A DNA stretch of 64,000 nucleotides from Promethearchaeia archaeon (GCA_029856105.1 JAHQWH010000224.1:1-64000), one strand, 5' to 3'. Shown: positions 1 through 10,451, numbered from the stretch's first letter. The notes: generated by a model not told the origin, from the letters alone. Program-made: numbers and translations.

Positions 1-119
1 TTAAGAAAAAAACAAAGTTGAAATATCCTTAAATAACAGAGGTTTTCAGAAAAAAATATTAAAGAGAAGAACATTTTTTTTAAAACTATACTATTAAAAA
101 ATAATTTTAAAGATTTATT

Positions 120-2894
120 ATGAATTTCATCAATGTTTTTGCTTTAAAAATGAAAAAAAATAAAGGACTTAGAAAGACTAAATTAATTTTATGTGCTTTC
201 TTCATATTTATGTTCGTATTTAATGTATTATACTTTAATGATAACTACTTTCAAAATATTAATCCTCATAACGAATTTTTTTCTCAAGATAATGTTGAAT
301 TTAACGTTGATGAAATAAATCTTGCAGCGGGTCCAGAAATTTTTCAAGACCCATTCAAAGTTAATTTTGATGATATTTGGAACTTTTTTAAAGCTAATTA
401 TGAATCAGATTTAACATTAGATATAAACACATATTTTCGAGAAGGTGATAATATAGGAGTTATAACCGATGATAAAGTATATCCTGTTGACAATTTACTT
501 TTATATAAAACCCTTTTGAAAGATGATATGAATGCATTTGAAACGTTTGATACGTATTTGAAGTTAAAAGAGTCACCTTTATGGTATCAAAGCAGTACTG
601 AGACAGATGTTTATGGTTTTATAAGTGCAGTTGATAACACTACGGGCCAAATATTTGACGATAAAAGATATTTAACTGACAATCTTATGCCGATCTTTCT
701 ATTAATTGAAAATATTGGCAACGATATCAACAGTTTTACCATTAATAGCATTTACCCTAAGGATTCAATTGAAGAAAACTTTAATTTAATAGATTCAACT
801 CAATTTTGGGATGAGATTAATGAAGGATTCTACGATCACAACTCAACAACATACAAATACGCAGAAAGTAATATGTATGCGGTATTAGCTATGCTTCAAA
901 CTTACCGAATTTACGAAGAGCTTAATCTGAATAGTGTTATGAAGAATAGAGCTCTTGAATTGGCAAATATTACAATCAACAAACTTTTAGATGAGCTGTG
1001 GGACGCTTCGAATGGCGGTTTTGAAAGTTATGGTAAAACTGATTGGTCTTCTGAAACGGGAAGCACAACTAAATATTTACAAACCAATGCTTTAGGCATT
1101 ATTACTCTATTAGAATATTGGATTGAATCTGGGATGCAAAGTGATTCAATATATTTGCAACGAGCGACTTATTTATTTGACAAATTAGAAGAAGAATTAT
1201 GGGATTCGGGATGGGATGCGTATGAATATAGTCGAGATCAAATCTGGGGGATTTGGGGTGACGAAAACAGAGAAATTGAATTAGAAGCAAATGCAGTTAT
1301 GATGTCGGCTTGTTTAAAACTTTTTGAATACACAGGAAATATTACTTATTATGATAGAGCTTGGGAATTATTTAACGCTTTTGAAAGTTCCTTTTACGAT
1401 GGAGCAGTTAGTTCTTATAAAACATCAATAGAGTATCCAGTAGATAACGATAAGAATTTTCATGCTAACCTTAAACTGTGTGAGGCTTATTTAAATGCAT
1501 ACGATATATATAACAGTACAACGCTAAATTCGTTTTACAACGTAACTAATGAAATTCCTGATTATATATTTAATCAAGACACTCTAAACATTACCAGTAT
1601 TTATTCTTTCATAAAATCTAATCAATATTACAATGTTACAACAAAAACTTATGAGCAATTTACAATTGAATATAATATTGACAGCGCAACTATTAGTTAT
1701 ATCTTCAAAAATCCAGAAAAGGTAATCTTGAACACAACGACACAGCAAATTACTGATATATCCACAAGTCTATTATACGATATAACTGATACATTTGAAA
1801 TAGGAAACGGATATTATCTCCAATTATTTGCGAATTGTTCGAATTTTGGCACAGTACATGTTCTAAAACAGTTTAATGTAATTTCTGGATTGATAAATCA
1901 CTCGATCCAAGGTTTACCAGACGTATTATATCAAGGTCCTGTTTTAAATATTACAATTCCCGTCAATAACACCCGATATAACGATGTTAATTTAACAGTC
2001 TCCCTGGAAGGTGATAATATAATTAATGAAATTCAAAATATTACTTTTATTACTCTCGTTTTAACTAATGTTTCATTTAACCTTACTACTACCCTCGGAG
2101 TTACTATAGGAACTCATACACTTAGCATTAATTTCAAATACGGAAACATTACATATTTAGAAATTCCAATAATTATTGATATTGGGCATTCATTTGACTA
2201 TACTAATTTAATTTATGAAAGTATCATTGTAAGTGGAGAAAGTGCGTTTGTATCAATGAATTTAATTAATTTCCTACCCAATAACACTCAAACATTTAAT
2301 GTGAGTTTCTTTGAAGATGATTCCTTAATTCTTAAAGAAGAATCATTTTTACTTAAAAACGAAATCAAAAACGTATATTATAATTTGAATCTTACCGATA
2401 CTGAAACACATTTTGTTAACGTAACAATGGAAATTTCTAAAGAATCTACAGTCTTCTATACTAAGCAATTTAACGTTGAAATTATTCAAAAATTTGAAAT
2501 AATTAGCGTATTTTTTCCTGAAATTATTTCTCAAGGCTTTATTGCTCAGTTTATTATGAATATTCAAAACAATCAAGAACAATCTGAATCCTTTACGCTA
2601 AAAATAAATGGAGAGCCTGTGGAAACAAATATTGATGGATTTGGACCTGGCCTTAATAGGATTGTTGCTGAAGTAATCCCTAGTATAAATCCTTATGATT
2701 TTGGAATTGTTTCTTATACATTTGAATTGATAGACAGCTCTGGTGAAACTATTGTGCAGTATTACTTCGAAGTAAGATTAGAATTATCAGCTTCTAATTT
2801 AGTTTTCTTTTATATTGTTCCAATATTAATTCCAATAGGCATTATTTTACTATATAAAAACAAAGAGATTAAACACAGATTATTAAGAAGATGA
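120..2894 (+). CDS. Membrane-anchored surface protein with alpha/alpha-toroid and Ig-like regions
   Basis: Unrecognised extracellular protein of 924 residues. A hydrophobic segment near residues 23-40 after a lysine-rich start reads as a signal anchor, and a second one (about 895-915) followed by a basic tail (KHRLLRR) anchors the C-terminus, so most of the chain should be outside. Residues about 230-480 are helical repeats with motifs such as ELWDASNGGFES and ELWDSGWDAYE, resembling the alpha/alpha barrel of AGE epimerases and YyaL-type proteins. The rest is rich in Asn/Thr/Ile beta-strand sequence with many N-x-S/T sites, like Ig-type repeats. The next gene starts 7 bases after its stop and has the same anchor layout, so the two are probably an operon. 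Catalysis is not shown; adhesion or glycan binding are equally possible. An internal ATG at codon 11 could be the start. Confidence 0.7.
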   Translation: MNFINVFALKMKKNKGLRKTKLILCAFFIFMFVFNVLYFNDNYFQNINPHNEFFSQDNVEFNVDEINLAAGPEIFQDPFKVNFDDIWNFFKANYESDLTLDINTYFREGDNIGVITDDKVYPVDNLLLYKTLLKDDMNAFETFDTYLKLKESPLWYQSSTETDVYGFISAVDNTTGQIFDDKRYLTDNLMPIFLLIENIGNDINSFTINSIYPKDSIEENFNLIDSTQFWDEINEGFYDHNSTTYKYAESNMYAVLAMLQTYRIYEELNLNSVMKNRALELANITINKLLDELWDASNGGFESYGKTDWSSETGSTTKYLQTNALGIITLLEYWIESGMQSDSIYLQRATYLFDKLEEELWDSGWDAYEYSRDQIWGIWGDENREIELEANAVMMSACLKLFEYTGNITYYDRAWELFNAFESSFYDGAVSSYKTSIEYPVDNDKNFHANLKLCEAYLNAYDIYNSTTLNSFYNVTNEIPDYIFNQDTLNITSIYSFIKSNQYYNVTTKTYEQFTIEYNIDSATISYIFKNPEKVILNTTTQQITDISTSLLYDITDTFEIGNGYYLQLFANCSNFGTVHVLKQFNVISGLINHSIQGLPDVLYQGPVLNITIPVNNTRYNDVNLTVSLEGDNIINEIQNITFITLVLTNVSFNLTTTLGVTIGTHTLSINFKYGNITYLEIPIIIDIGHSFDYTNLIYESIIVSGESAFVSMNLINFLPNNTQTFNVSFFEDDSLILKEESFLLKNEIKNVYYNLNLTDTETHFVNVTMEISKESTVFYTKQFNVEIIQKFEIISVFFPEIISQGFIAQFIMNIQNNQEQSESFTLKINGEPVETNIDGFGPGLNRIVAEVIPSINPYDFGIVSYTFELIDSSGETIVQYYFEVRLELSASNLVFFYIVPILIPIGIILLYKNKEIKHRLLRR

Positions 2895-2901
2895 TTGAAA
2901 A

Positions 2902-4623
2902 ATGATTAGACAAAAATATTTTATTAGTATTTTTCTGGTATTATTTACTTTTACTGCTATATTGTTTAACTTTTGGGTTATTTCAATTAATTATAATAGC
3001 GAGTATTTTAATAGCGAAAAAATTAGTGACGGAAGTGATTTTAACCTTATTTCTGATTTAAAGAATTCAGATAACGGAAACCCCTCTTTAGACTATACGT
3101 CCATATTTCAAAACGAGACTACAATTTATAGGTTATTTGAATCTTTACAATTTGATATCAACGCTTCTAAATTTACTCACGCAAACTACACTATTATGCA
3201 AATCCATTATTCAAATAATGCAGTAGAAGAATTTAGCATGGATCCTATTACTGGAAATAATTTTACTTATACATACAGCCCCGTATACGACGCCCCATTA
3301 GGGTTTCACAATGTAAGTTTCTTAATTTACAACGAAACTAATGTTCTCTTAAGTTCGGATGTTCCAATTACTAACTTCACGATCACAACCAATTATTTAT
3401 TGGTACTTAACAGCATAGAATATAGTAAAGGTGAAACGCTCTACGCAGAATTAATTGTAAATGATGAACCTCAACCATATAACTTCGATTGGAATGTAAC
3501 AATTGTTGATAGTGTCAACGAAACTCTTCAAAATAATGTTTTTGATGTTGGCAATAATCTAGAGCAATTTTCTTTTGAAATTGACGACAGATTTAATCAT
3601 ACTAATAAGATTTATTACATAAAAATCAATATGTCAGATACCTTGAATAACCTTAAAGAAGCAGCGTATTTTCCTTTTAAAGCTTTAAATTCTTTACCGG
3701 AAATAGATGTTTCGACAATAATTTTTTCACCAAGCACGATAAAGAGAGCAGAAGATTGTATTCTTACTTTAAATGTTACCGATGTTGATATTTATACTTT
3801 ACCAGAAAATTTAACCGTCTCTATGACAATTCAAAGTTCTTCTGGTGAATTAGAATCACCTATTGAACTAACTAACAATAATAATTGGACTTTCACAACA
3901 ACATTTTCGATAGGTATAAATAATCCAATAGGAAAATATCAAATTATTATCGAAGCACAAGACCAATATAATGGAATGGATTCCTATACAGCTTCCTTAT
4001 ATGTTGAAAATAATGCTCCTGAAATTCAAAGCTATTCAGTTAACGGATTAAGTATGAATCAGAGCATTTCAGCAAATTATGGCGAAGATTTAATTTTTAC
4101 TTTTGATGTTTCTGATGTGGAAAACACGATTGCTTATATCACAGTCTCTCTTTTAGACGCAGAAAATAATTGGTATAATATTTCAAGAGCGTATACGTCC
4201 AGCATGAATATCTTAGTCAGAACGGAGGAATTAATAACGGGCGTTTGGTATGTTTATATTTCTGTGACAGACATTGATGGCGCAACTACTTACCTAGCTT
4301 CAGATTATGGTTTAGCGCCACAAGAAATTAGTATAATCCCTGATTTATTAACACCAATTCTTCCATGGATTGGGTTTGTGATTGGAATTGCGATTGGTTT
4401 GTTGGCTGGTATTGGTTTATTGTATAAAAAATTTAAGAGTAAATACATCGAATCAAAAGACACTGCCCCAAAAAAACCTACTTCTAAAAAAATATCGAAG
4501 AAACCTAAAACTAAACCTTCTAAAAAAGAAGTTGTAAAGGAAGAAGACACTAAAGTTGAACCTCAAGAAACCAAAGAAATACCAAAAGAACCTCAAAGAA
4601 AAATAAAAAGAAAATTAAAATAA
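2902..4623 (+). CDS. Ig-like surface protein with C-terminal membrane anchor and basic tail
   Basis: Unrecognised membrane protein of 573 residues. It has an N-terminal hydrophobic signal segment (about 8-28), then repeated beta-rich domains with phrases typical of Ig/cadherin-like modules (LTLNVTDVD, DVSDVENTIAYITVSLLD, ISVTDIDGATTY). One membrane helix (about 482-505, PWIGFVIGIAIGLLAGIGLLY) follows, then a cytosolic tail of about 65 residues made mostly of Lys, Pro and Glu (KKPTSKKISKKPKTKPSKKE). That tail could bind acidic partners such as nucleic acid, lipid or cytoskeletal proteins; this is inference. It lies directly behind another anchored surface protein and is probably co-expressed with it. 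Confidence 0.7.
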   Translation: MIRQKYFISIFLVLFTFTAILFNFWVISINYNSEYFNSEKISDGSDFNLISDLKNSDNGNPSLDYTSIFQNETTIYRLFESLQFDINASKFTHANYTIMQIHYSNNAVEEFSMDPITGNNFTYTYSPVYDAPLGFHNVSFLIYNETNVLLSSDVPITNFTITTNYLLVLNSIEYSKGETLYAELIVNDEPQPYNFDWNVTIVDSVNETLQNNVFDVGNNLEQFSFEIDDRFNHTNKIYYIKINMSDTLNNLKEAAYFPFKALNSLPEIDVSTIIFSPSTIKRAEDCILTLNVTDVDIYTLPENLTVSMTIQSSSGELESPIELTNNNNWTFTTTFSIGINNPIGKYQIIIEAQDQYNGMDSYTASLYVENNAPEIQSYSVNGLSMNQSISANYGEDLIFTFDVSDVENTIAYITVSLLDAENNWYNISRAYTSSMNILVRTEELITGVWYVYISVTDIDGATTYLASDYGLAPQEISIIPDLLTPILPWIGFVIGIAIGLLAGIGLLYKKFKSKYIESKDTAPKKPTSKKISKKPKTKPSKKEVVKEEDTKVEPQETKEIPKEPQRKIKRKLK

Positions 4624-4675
4624 AAGAATTTTTTTAAATTTACTTTTAAAACATTATTTCTAATTTTTTAGTGGT

Positions 4676-5587
4676 TTAAGCTAAAATATCATGTAATCTA
4701 TATTGAAATTTTCCCAGCTTACCACCATAATTCCCTGCACTGATTTTTGAAACACCCGGGACTTGAACAGCCGCTTTAATCCCTAACTTCAAAGCTTCTT
4801 TTATAACTTCTTCATTAGCACCGTCAAGGATTACTTCGTACACGTAATTATCTTTCTCTCCGAGTAAAGAATTCTCAGTTTTTCCTCGCAGTGTTGGACA
4901 AAGAGGATCGTTCGTTGAAGCATTTAAAAAACTATATTGTGATCCTACTTTTGAACCAGACCGTGCTATCCCACCCGGAAAAGGAGCTATTATATTTTTT
5001 AAATCTTTTATTGCATCAATTGCTTTTTCTGCAGCTTCTAAGGCTGCCTTTTGAGTTTCACCATAAATTAAGAAATTTCCTCCCGCGATTCCTTTTCCAA
5101 CTTTGAATGTGCTTTGAACGATAAATTCGCCGTCCATAACGGGAATTTTCCACGCTTCAAAAGGATAGTCTCCTTCTATTTTTTCTTCAAATTTATCACC
5201 AAAAAATTTTAGCTTATATCCTGTTTTTATTTCAAAGTCTTTTTCTGGAACAAGAGAGCCATTAAATGCATCGAAACAAGCTGTTGTTGGGCATGTTAAT
5301 ACACATTGACCCATCCTATTCAATAAAACGCTGTCCATTTTATCTTTTTTAGTCTTAAAAAACATCAATACAACTCCAGGTCGTTTATCGGGTGTTTTTT
5401 CAGCAGAAACAAATACATCTATACCGGCTTCTGAATCGCAGTGGATTGTTGAAGTCCCATAACCAGTTGCGATTTGACCAACAATTTTCGCCCATTTTTC
5501 ATTTATGGTAGTTACTAAAATTCTAGTAAAAACAGCTCCAAACGCTTCACAGAAAGTATCTTCAATTTCTACTCCATTTATTTCCAT
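4676..5587 (-). CDS. ftr: Formylmethanofuran:tetrahydromethanopterin formyltransferase
   Basis: Transfers the formyl group from formylmethanofuran to tetrahydromethanopterin, the second step of the archaeal methyl branch of the Wood-Ljungdahl pathway, in the cytosol. The 303-residue length is the usual Ftr size. The opening MEINGVEIEDTFCEAF, then TTINEKWAKIVGQIATGYGTS, and the C-terminal GVSKISAGNYGGKLGKFQYRL are characteristic Ftr segments. It is divergent from mtd, with about 177 bases between them. The other pathway enzymes visible are Mtd next door and Mch near 45 kb; formylmethanofuran dehydrogenase and Mer are not in the window. No missing segments were noticed. Confidence 0.95.
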   Translation of the reverse strand: MEINGVEIEDTFCEAFGAVFTRILVTTINEKWAKIVGQIATGYGTSTIHCDSEAGIDVFVSAEKTPDKRPGVVLMFFKTKKDKMDSVLLNRMGQCVLTCPTTACFDAFNGSLVPEKDFEIKTGYKLKFFGDKFEEKIEGDYPFEAWKIPVMDGEFIVQSTFKVGKGIAGGNFLIYGETQKAALEAAEKAIDAIKDLKNIIAPFPGGIARSGSKVGSQYSFLNASTNDPLCPTLRGKTENSLLGEKDNYVYEVILDGANEEVIKEALKLGIKAAVQVPGVSKISAGNYGGKLGKFQYRLHDILA

Positions 5588-5764
5588 TTTTTAATCAACA
5601 TTTCTATTTTGTATTTTAAATCCTAATGTTTATTATAAATTTTAATAGAGCGCAATAATATATAAAATTTTTAAGAAAAAAAGCTAAAAATTTTAATTAA
5701 TTATCAATTTAAGAAATTCATAATAGAATCTTTATGATTTTTAATAAGTTTAAAGTTGTCAAAA

Positions 5765-6604
5765 ATGAGTGAAGAAAAAGTTTTAAAAATTGGGATACTT
5801 AAGAATGGAACAATTGGTTCTTCGTTATTACTTGCTTTTTTATTGGATGAAAGGGCAGAATCTAAGAATATAGTTGTGCGAGAAGTTACCTCGGGAGCGA
5901 AAATGAACCCTCCAGAGGAATGCGTAGAAACAATGAAAAAATTATTAGAATTTGAACCGGAATTAATCTTAATGTCCAGTCCAAACGCGGCGTTAAAAGG
6001 ACCGAAAGCAGCAAGAGAATTAGCAGGAAATATTCCTACGATTATAGTCTCTGATGCCCCAGCAAAAAAGGCTTTCGAAGAATTTAAAGAAAAAAACATG
6101 GGATATATAATAGTAGGCTGTGACTCAATGATAGGAGCAAGGCGTCCATTTCTAGACACTATCGAGATGAGTTGTTTCAATGCAGATCTATTAAAAGTTC
6201 TTGCGATTACTGGTGCTTTTAATATAATAACTAACGAATTGAATAAAGTTATAATGGATATGTTAGAAGGGAAGGTTCCTACTTTACCTCAAATTGAGAT
6301 TAAAGCCACTAACGCTACAGAGGCAGCAGGTTTTTCAAACCCTTACGCCCAAGCTAAAGCTATTGCAGCTTTCGAATTAGCAGCTTCAGTTTCTAAGATT
6401 ACGGGAAGAGCGTGCTTTGTTTTAAAAGATAGAGCCGATTATATGCCTTTATTAGCTGCATCTCACGAAATGATGAAAACAGCTGCTGAATTATGCACAC
6501 AAGCCAGAGAAATAGAGAAATCTAACGACACAGTATTGAGAACGCCTCATCATGCTAAGCAACATCTTTTAACCAAGAGAAAACTCCACGAAAAAGAAGC
6601 TTAA
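5765..6604 (+). CDS. mtd: F420-dependent methylenetetrahydromethanopterin dehydrogenase
   Basis: Reversibly oxidises methylene-H4MPT to methenyl-H4MPT with coenzyme F420. The family is recognised from the start KIGILKNGTIGSSLLLAFLLDERA and from VVREVTSGAKMNPPEECVE, SSPNAALKGPKAARE, VSDAPAKKAFEE and GCDSMIGARRPFLDTIEM, all in the Mtd order. Length is about 279 residues, normal for the family. The ORF track begins at a TTG at 5756, but the ATG three codons later fits the family N-terminus better. Divergent from ftr. A T-rich stretch after the stop (about 6641-6658) would serve as an archaeal terminator. Confidence 0.95.
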   Translation: MSEEKVLKIGILKNGTIGSSLLLAFLLDERAESKNIVVREVTSGAKMNPPEECVETMKKLLEFEPELILMSSPNAALKGPKAARELAGNIPTIIVSDAPAKKAFEEFKEKNMGYIIVGCDSMIGARRPFLDTIEMSCFNADLLKVLAITGAFNIITNELNKVIMDMLEGKVPTLPQIEIKATNATEAAGFSNPYAQAKAIAAFELAASVSKITGRACFVLKDRADYMPLLAASHEMMKTAAELCTQAREIEKSNDTVLRTPHHAKQHLLTKRKLHEKEA

Positions 6605-6699
6605 TTATTATTATTAAAATATATTTTTAAAAAATTCTTATTTTTTTAATTTGTTTTTATAAAATAGGCAATTGAACTAAAAAAATTAAGGGAATCCTC

Positions 6700-6951
6700 T
6701 TAAAATATTTTTTGGATTCCCATTATTTCAGATTCTAATAAATATATTAAGGTTTCTATATATTGTCTATTAAATGAGTCTTTCTCACGAATAGTATTAT
6801 ACGCATTTAAATATTCATTTAATTGTGTTTCTTTTTCAATTATCTCCGCTTCAAAGTAACCTCGAGCAAATTCAGATATAAATTCTCTTTTAGAAGATAA
6901 AACGATTTTTTCTCCAAAACTATTTACTTCATTAACCAAACTTATCACCAT
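6700..6951 (-). CDS. Small helical protein, unknown function
   Basis: Not recognised. About 83 residues, mostly charged and helical (KREFISEFARGYFEAEIIEKETQLNEYLNAY), with no signal peptide, cysteine motif or clear HTH. The track starts at a GTG (6960), but that codon sits inside the Shine-Dalgarno aaaaGGTG; the ATG at 6951 is the better start. Its upstream DNA shares a 68-bp promoter element with the unrelated gene ending at 11876, so the two are probably co-regulated. It could be a small regulator or complex subunit; nothing in the sequence decides this. Confidence 0.6.
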   Translation of the reverse strand: MVISLVNEVNSFGEKIVLSSKREFISEFARGYFEAEIIEKETQLNEYLNAYNTIREKDSFNRQYIETLIYLLESEIMGIQKIF

Positions 6952-6992
6952 TATGTACACCTTTTAATTTTTATATAATTTTTTTATAACTT

Positions 6993-7060
6993 CTAATTAA
7001 ATAACCTTAAGCGATAAATTTAAAGAATTTGATAAGAAAAATTTTTGATAAATTGATAAT
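6993..7060 (-). promoter_or_regulatory. Conserved promoter element, copy 1
   Basis: This stretch upstream of the small gene at 6700-6951 aligns without gaps to 11923-11990 upstream of another minus-strand gene. By hand count about 54 of 68 bases are identical, with cores ctaattaaat and aaagaatttga-aagaaaa. It contains a TTTAAATTTAT-like TATA region when read in gene direction. Promoter identity is inferred from position and conservation. Confidence 0.6.
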
Positions 7061-7105
7061 TTTATTTTTCAAAAAATTTCATTGACAAGTTTAATTATTT
7101 TATTT

Positions 7106-9379
7106 TTATCTGTAAATATCTTCGACTGTTTCTTTAATAGTTTCCTTATAAGCCATTTTAGCTTTATTAGCGCCTATTTGTACTTTCTCTATTGCTTTTT
7201 CAAAATCAGCTTGAGAAATTTTAACCTTTTTATATGAATCAGGATTTTGGGTATCTATATTATCGTCAATAACACTTCTGCGAATGGCCAAAAGTGTGGC
7301 TTCTTCGCAGATTGCTTTTATATCTGCTCCTGTATTTCCTTCTAACCTTTCTGCTAGTTTTTCACTATCAATATTATTATCTATCGGACGATTAGCGATG
7401 TGTATTTTAAATATCTTAATTCGAGAGGTTTTATTTGGTAATGGAACTTCTATATGCCTTCCGAATCTTCCTGAACGCAGAATGGCAGGATCGAGAATAT
7501 CAGGTCTATTTGTAGCCGCTATTAAAATGACATCTTTTAATTCTTCTAAACCATCCATTTCTGTTAAAAATTGCGCTACAACTTGTTCAATAACCCTTGA
7601 ACTTGAAGATATAGATCTTCTTGCCGCGATAGCATCAATTTCGTCAAAAAATATAATACAAGGAGCAGCCGTTCTTGCTTTTCGAAATATTTCTCTTACA
7701 GCTTTAGCACTTTCACCAACCCATTTTGATAGAAATTCAGGACCCTTTACTGAAATAAAATTTACTTCTGTTTCATGGGCAAGTGCCTTAGCCATTAATG
7801 TTTTACCCGTCCCAGGAAGACCAAATATTAAAATTCCATTAGGTGGTCTTGATTTCATATGTTTATAGAACCCCGAGTACTTAAATGGCCATTCAACTAT
7901 TTCTCTTAATTGCTGTTTTGCGTCTTCTAATCCGCCAATATCTTCCCAAGTCTCAGTTGGCTGCGTAACAAATACTTCCCTTAATGCAGATGGCTCAATA
8001 CTATTTAACGCTGTAATAAAATGTGTCATTTTGATTATTAATTTGTTTAAAATTTCTTCCGGTATAGGTTTATCTAAGTCAATATTAGGTATTATCTCCC
8101 TAATCGCAAGCATAGCTGCCTCTTTGCATAGAGCTTTAATATCTGCACCCACAAAACCGTGTGTTTTTTCAGCTATTAGATTTAGATCAATATCCTTATT
8201 TAAAGGCATTCCTCGAGTATGGATCAATAAAACTTCATAGCGCCCTTTAGTATCAGGTACTTTAATTTCAATTTCTCTGTCAAAACGCCCTGGTCTTCTT
8301 AGTGCTATATCAATATTATTTACTTTATTCGTTGCACCAATGACTATAACTTCACCCCTCCCTTCTAAACCATCCATAAGAGATAAAAGTTGAGCCACAA
8401 CTCTTGATTCTACCTGGCCTTTATTTTCATCCCTTTTATGAGCAATTGAATCTAATTCATCAAGAAAAATAATAGACGGAGCATTATCTTTTGCTTCTTC
8501 AAATCTTTTTCGAAGATTTTCTTCACTTTGACCAAAAAATTTGCTCATTATTTCAGGTCCACTGATATTTATAAAATAGGCGTCAGTCTCATAAGCTACT
8601 GCCTTTGCTAGTAAAGTTTTACCCGTACCTGGAGCCCCATGGAGTAGAACTCCTTTTGGAGGGTCAATTCCAATTCTTTCAAAAAGTTCAGGGTGTCTAA
8701 TAGGTAATTCAATCATTTCTCTAATCTTTTGAATCGAATCCTCTAAACCCCCTATATCTTCGTATGTTATTTTTCCCTGAATTTCTTGTAATCTCTGTTC
8801 TAAATCACTAATTCCTTCATATGCTATTTCTTTTTTTTTAATTTCGTTAATTTCTTGATTTGATTTTTCAACAAATAATATTTTTGTATCAAGTCGGATT
8901 TTAACCGCTTCAGAATTAGGTGTGTAATCAACGACTACAAGGTCAATTCTACGTGCCATGGCATAGAAGCTTAAGCTATCTCCTTTTGTTATTGCTCTAT
9001 TTTCTAATTTTCTAGCTAAGGCTTGAGGATCTCGAGGGATTAATGAATTATCTAACCCAGTAAAGGTTATTGTATTGGCAATATCTATACTAATTTTTTT
9101 AATTTCAACAAGGTCATCAATTGAGGCTCCTAAATTTCGTCTCAAGGAGGGATCCATACGAATAATCTTTTTTCCTCTATCTTCATTTTTTCCTGTTGAT
9201 AAAGAAGCAACAGTTTTTTTATTTACTATGGGATGGATGATTTTAATTACATCACCTATCTTAAGATTTAAATTTGAAACTATCTCTGGGTCTATTCTTA
9301 CAATGCCTCTCCCTGCGTCTTCTTTGAATGCGTCTTTAATCCTTACTTTACTTACAATCCCATCAATATTCTCAACCAT
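7106..9379 (-). CDS. cdc48: Cdc48/p97-type double-ring AAA ATPase
   Basis: Unfoldase that extracts and threads substrate proteins, in archaea often into the 20S proteasome. The 757 residues comprise an N domain (about 1-190: double-psi-like [19 protein letters not shown], repeated as [15 protein letters not shown]) and two AAA modules. D1 has Walker [16 protein letters not shown], Walker [10 protein letters not shown] and the arginine-finger region [12 protein letters not shown]2 has Walker [16 protein letters not shown], Walker [13 protein letters not shown] and [15 protein letters not shown]. The protein ends in I-Y-R, an HbYX-type tail as used to dock on the proteasome. A strong Shine-Dalgarno (gaggggaa) precedes the ATG. 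Genes on both sides are unrelated in function. Confidence 0.97.
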   Translation of the reverse strand: MVENIDGIVSKVRIKDAFKEDAGRGIVRIDPEIVSNLNLKIGDVIKIIHPIVNKKTVASLSTGKNEDRGKKIIRMDPSLRRNLGASIDDLVEIKKISIDIANTITFTGLDNSLIPRDPQALARKLENRAITKGDSLSFYAMARRIDLVVVDYTPNSEAVKIRLDTKILFVEKSNQEINEIKKKEIAYEGISDLEQRLQEIQGKITYEDIGGLEDSIQKIREMIELPIRHPELFERIGIDPPKGVLLHGAPGTGKTLLAKAVAYETDAYFINISGPEIMSKFFGQSEENLRKRFEEAKDNAPSIIFLDELDSIAHKRDENKGQVESRVVAQLLSLMDGLEGRGEVIVIGATNKVNNIDIALRRPGRFDREIEIKVPDTKGRYEVLLIHTRGMPLNKDIDLNLIAEKTHGFVGADIKALCKEAAMLAIREIIPNIDLDKPIPEEILNKLIIKMTHFITALNSIEPSALREVFVTQPTETWEDIGGLEDAKQQLREIVEWPFKYSGFYKHMKSRPPNGILIFGLPGTGKTLMAKALAHETEVNFISVKGPEFLSKWVGESAKAVREIFRKARTAAPCIIFFDEIDAIAARRSISSSSRVIEQVVAQFLTEMDGLEELKDVILIAATNRPDILDPAILRSGRFGRHIEVPLPNKTSRIKIFKIHIANRPIDNNIDSEKLAERLEGNTGADIKAICEEATLLAIRRSVIDDNIDTQNPDSYKKVKISQADFEKAIEKVQIGANKAKMAYKETIKETVEDIYR

Positions 9380-9437
9380 TTTATTCCCCTCTAAACTAAC
9401 TAATAAATCAATAAAAAAAAAATAAAAATTTTAGAAT

Positions 9438-10451
9438 TTACATTTTATATAACAATTTTTTAGCAACTTCGAACGCATAGTTATAATCAAATACCTTTGT
9501 ACCTTTAGTTTTTGTTGCTTCTTTTAAGATTTCTCCCTCTGAATTTGCTTTTAAACGACCTAATGCTAATGCTCCGATTCCAAATATTCCTGGATAAATT
9601 TCTTTATTATCGTGTTTTGGTCTTATTCCTTCAATTCCATAAGGGGGAACTAAATTGATATCTACTACAATTTTCTTACCTTCTAACCTTTCCATTAGAT
9701 CGCTTGACAAAATTTCAACACCAGCAGCAGCTAGAGACCAGATAATAAGCGCATCTTTAGCAACATCATATCTTTGTTCATTTTCAGGAGCAAAAATCCC
9801 TTTAATCTCGGTCGCATTCTCCCCCGCTTCTTCGGTTACTTCTTTAGCAAGGTTTTTAATAAATTCTTCGTTCGATTTATCCCAAGTTTCAACTAAAAAT
9901 GTATTCATCCCTTCTTTTGCTGCTAATATGGCAGCAATTCTGGCAACTGGACCCGCCCCATAGATGACGACTTTTTCTCCTTTTAAATCCCTAATTTTAT
10001 GTATATTTTTAGCATCGTATAAAGTCTTAGCTACAACTGCAGAAGCAGTAGTATGAGAACCCCTTGGATCTATTATTACGGGACATTCAAATGGAGGTAC
10101 TAAGGATTCAATAACTTTCTTAGCAATTTTTTCCCCTTCCTTTACATTAGACCCCCCAATAAAAAACGTTGTACGTGCTTTAGGTTTACGCGAAAATATA
10201 GCATCCTGGACAAGTTTAGGAACTTGATCCGCCGTCATTCTACTTATTGGAACAACAATATCAAAACCAGCGTCGTAAGCCATGTTAATGTCAAACGGAG
10301 AAGCGTTATCATCCGTGTCAAAAAAATAGCAAATCTTATCTGAGGAATCCTTTTTCTTTATTTTAATTGGCGTCAATTCTATTATTGATTTTTTACCAAG
10401 AATACTTTCTATTTTATTTCCAATTTCATTATTTTGAGTAATTTTTCTCAT
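9438..10451 (-). CDS. MtdA/MtdB-like NAD(P)-dependent methylene-H4MPT/H4F dehydrogenase
   Basis: Probable NAD(P)-linked dehydrogenase of a methylene-tetrahydropterin. The N-terminal half matches the MtdA/MtdB pattern (CYFFDTDDNASPFDINMAYDAGFD, FIGGSNVKEGEKIAKKV). The C-terminal half is a Rossmann domain (VVIYGAGPVARIAAILAAKEG) followed by VVDINLVPPYGIEGIRP and GIFGIGALALGRLK. MtdA is best known from methylotrophic bacteria, where it uses NADP and accepts H4MPT or H4F. Having it a few kilobases from F420-dependent Mtd suggests a second, NAD(P)-coupled exit from the same C1 carrier. The cofactor and carrier cannot be told from sequence alone. It is 53 bases downstream of a small unknown gene on the same strand. 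Confidence 0.82.
   Translation of the reverse strand: MRKITQNNEIGNKIESILGKKSIIELTPIKIKKKDSSDKICYFFDTDDNASPFDINMAYDAGFDIVVPISRMTADQVPKLVQDAIFSRKPKARTTFFIGGSNVKEGEKIAKKVIESLVPPFECPVIIDPRGSHTTASAVVAKTLYDAKNIHKIRDLKGEKVVIYGAGPVARIAAILAAKEGMNTFLVETWDKSNEEFIKNLAKEVTEEAGENATEIKGIFAPENEQRYDVAKDALIIWSLAAAGVEILSSDLMERLEGKKIVVDINLVPPYGIEGIRPKHDNKEIYPGIFGIGALALGRLKANSEGEILKEATKTKGTKVFDYNYAFEVAKKLLYKM

Noticed and set aside
4438-4623. Histone-like tail or separate basic protein
   Set aside because: It is the continuous cytosolic tail of the anchored surface protein, after its membrane helix.
7284-9425. Plus-strand ORFs of 69-194 residues opposite cdc48
   Set aside because: They are antisense shadows of an unambiguous AAA ATPase gene.
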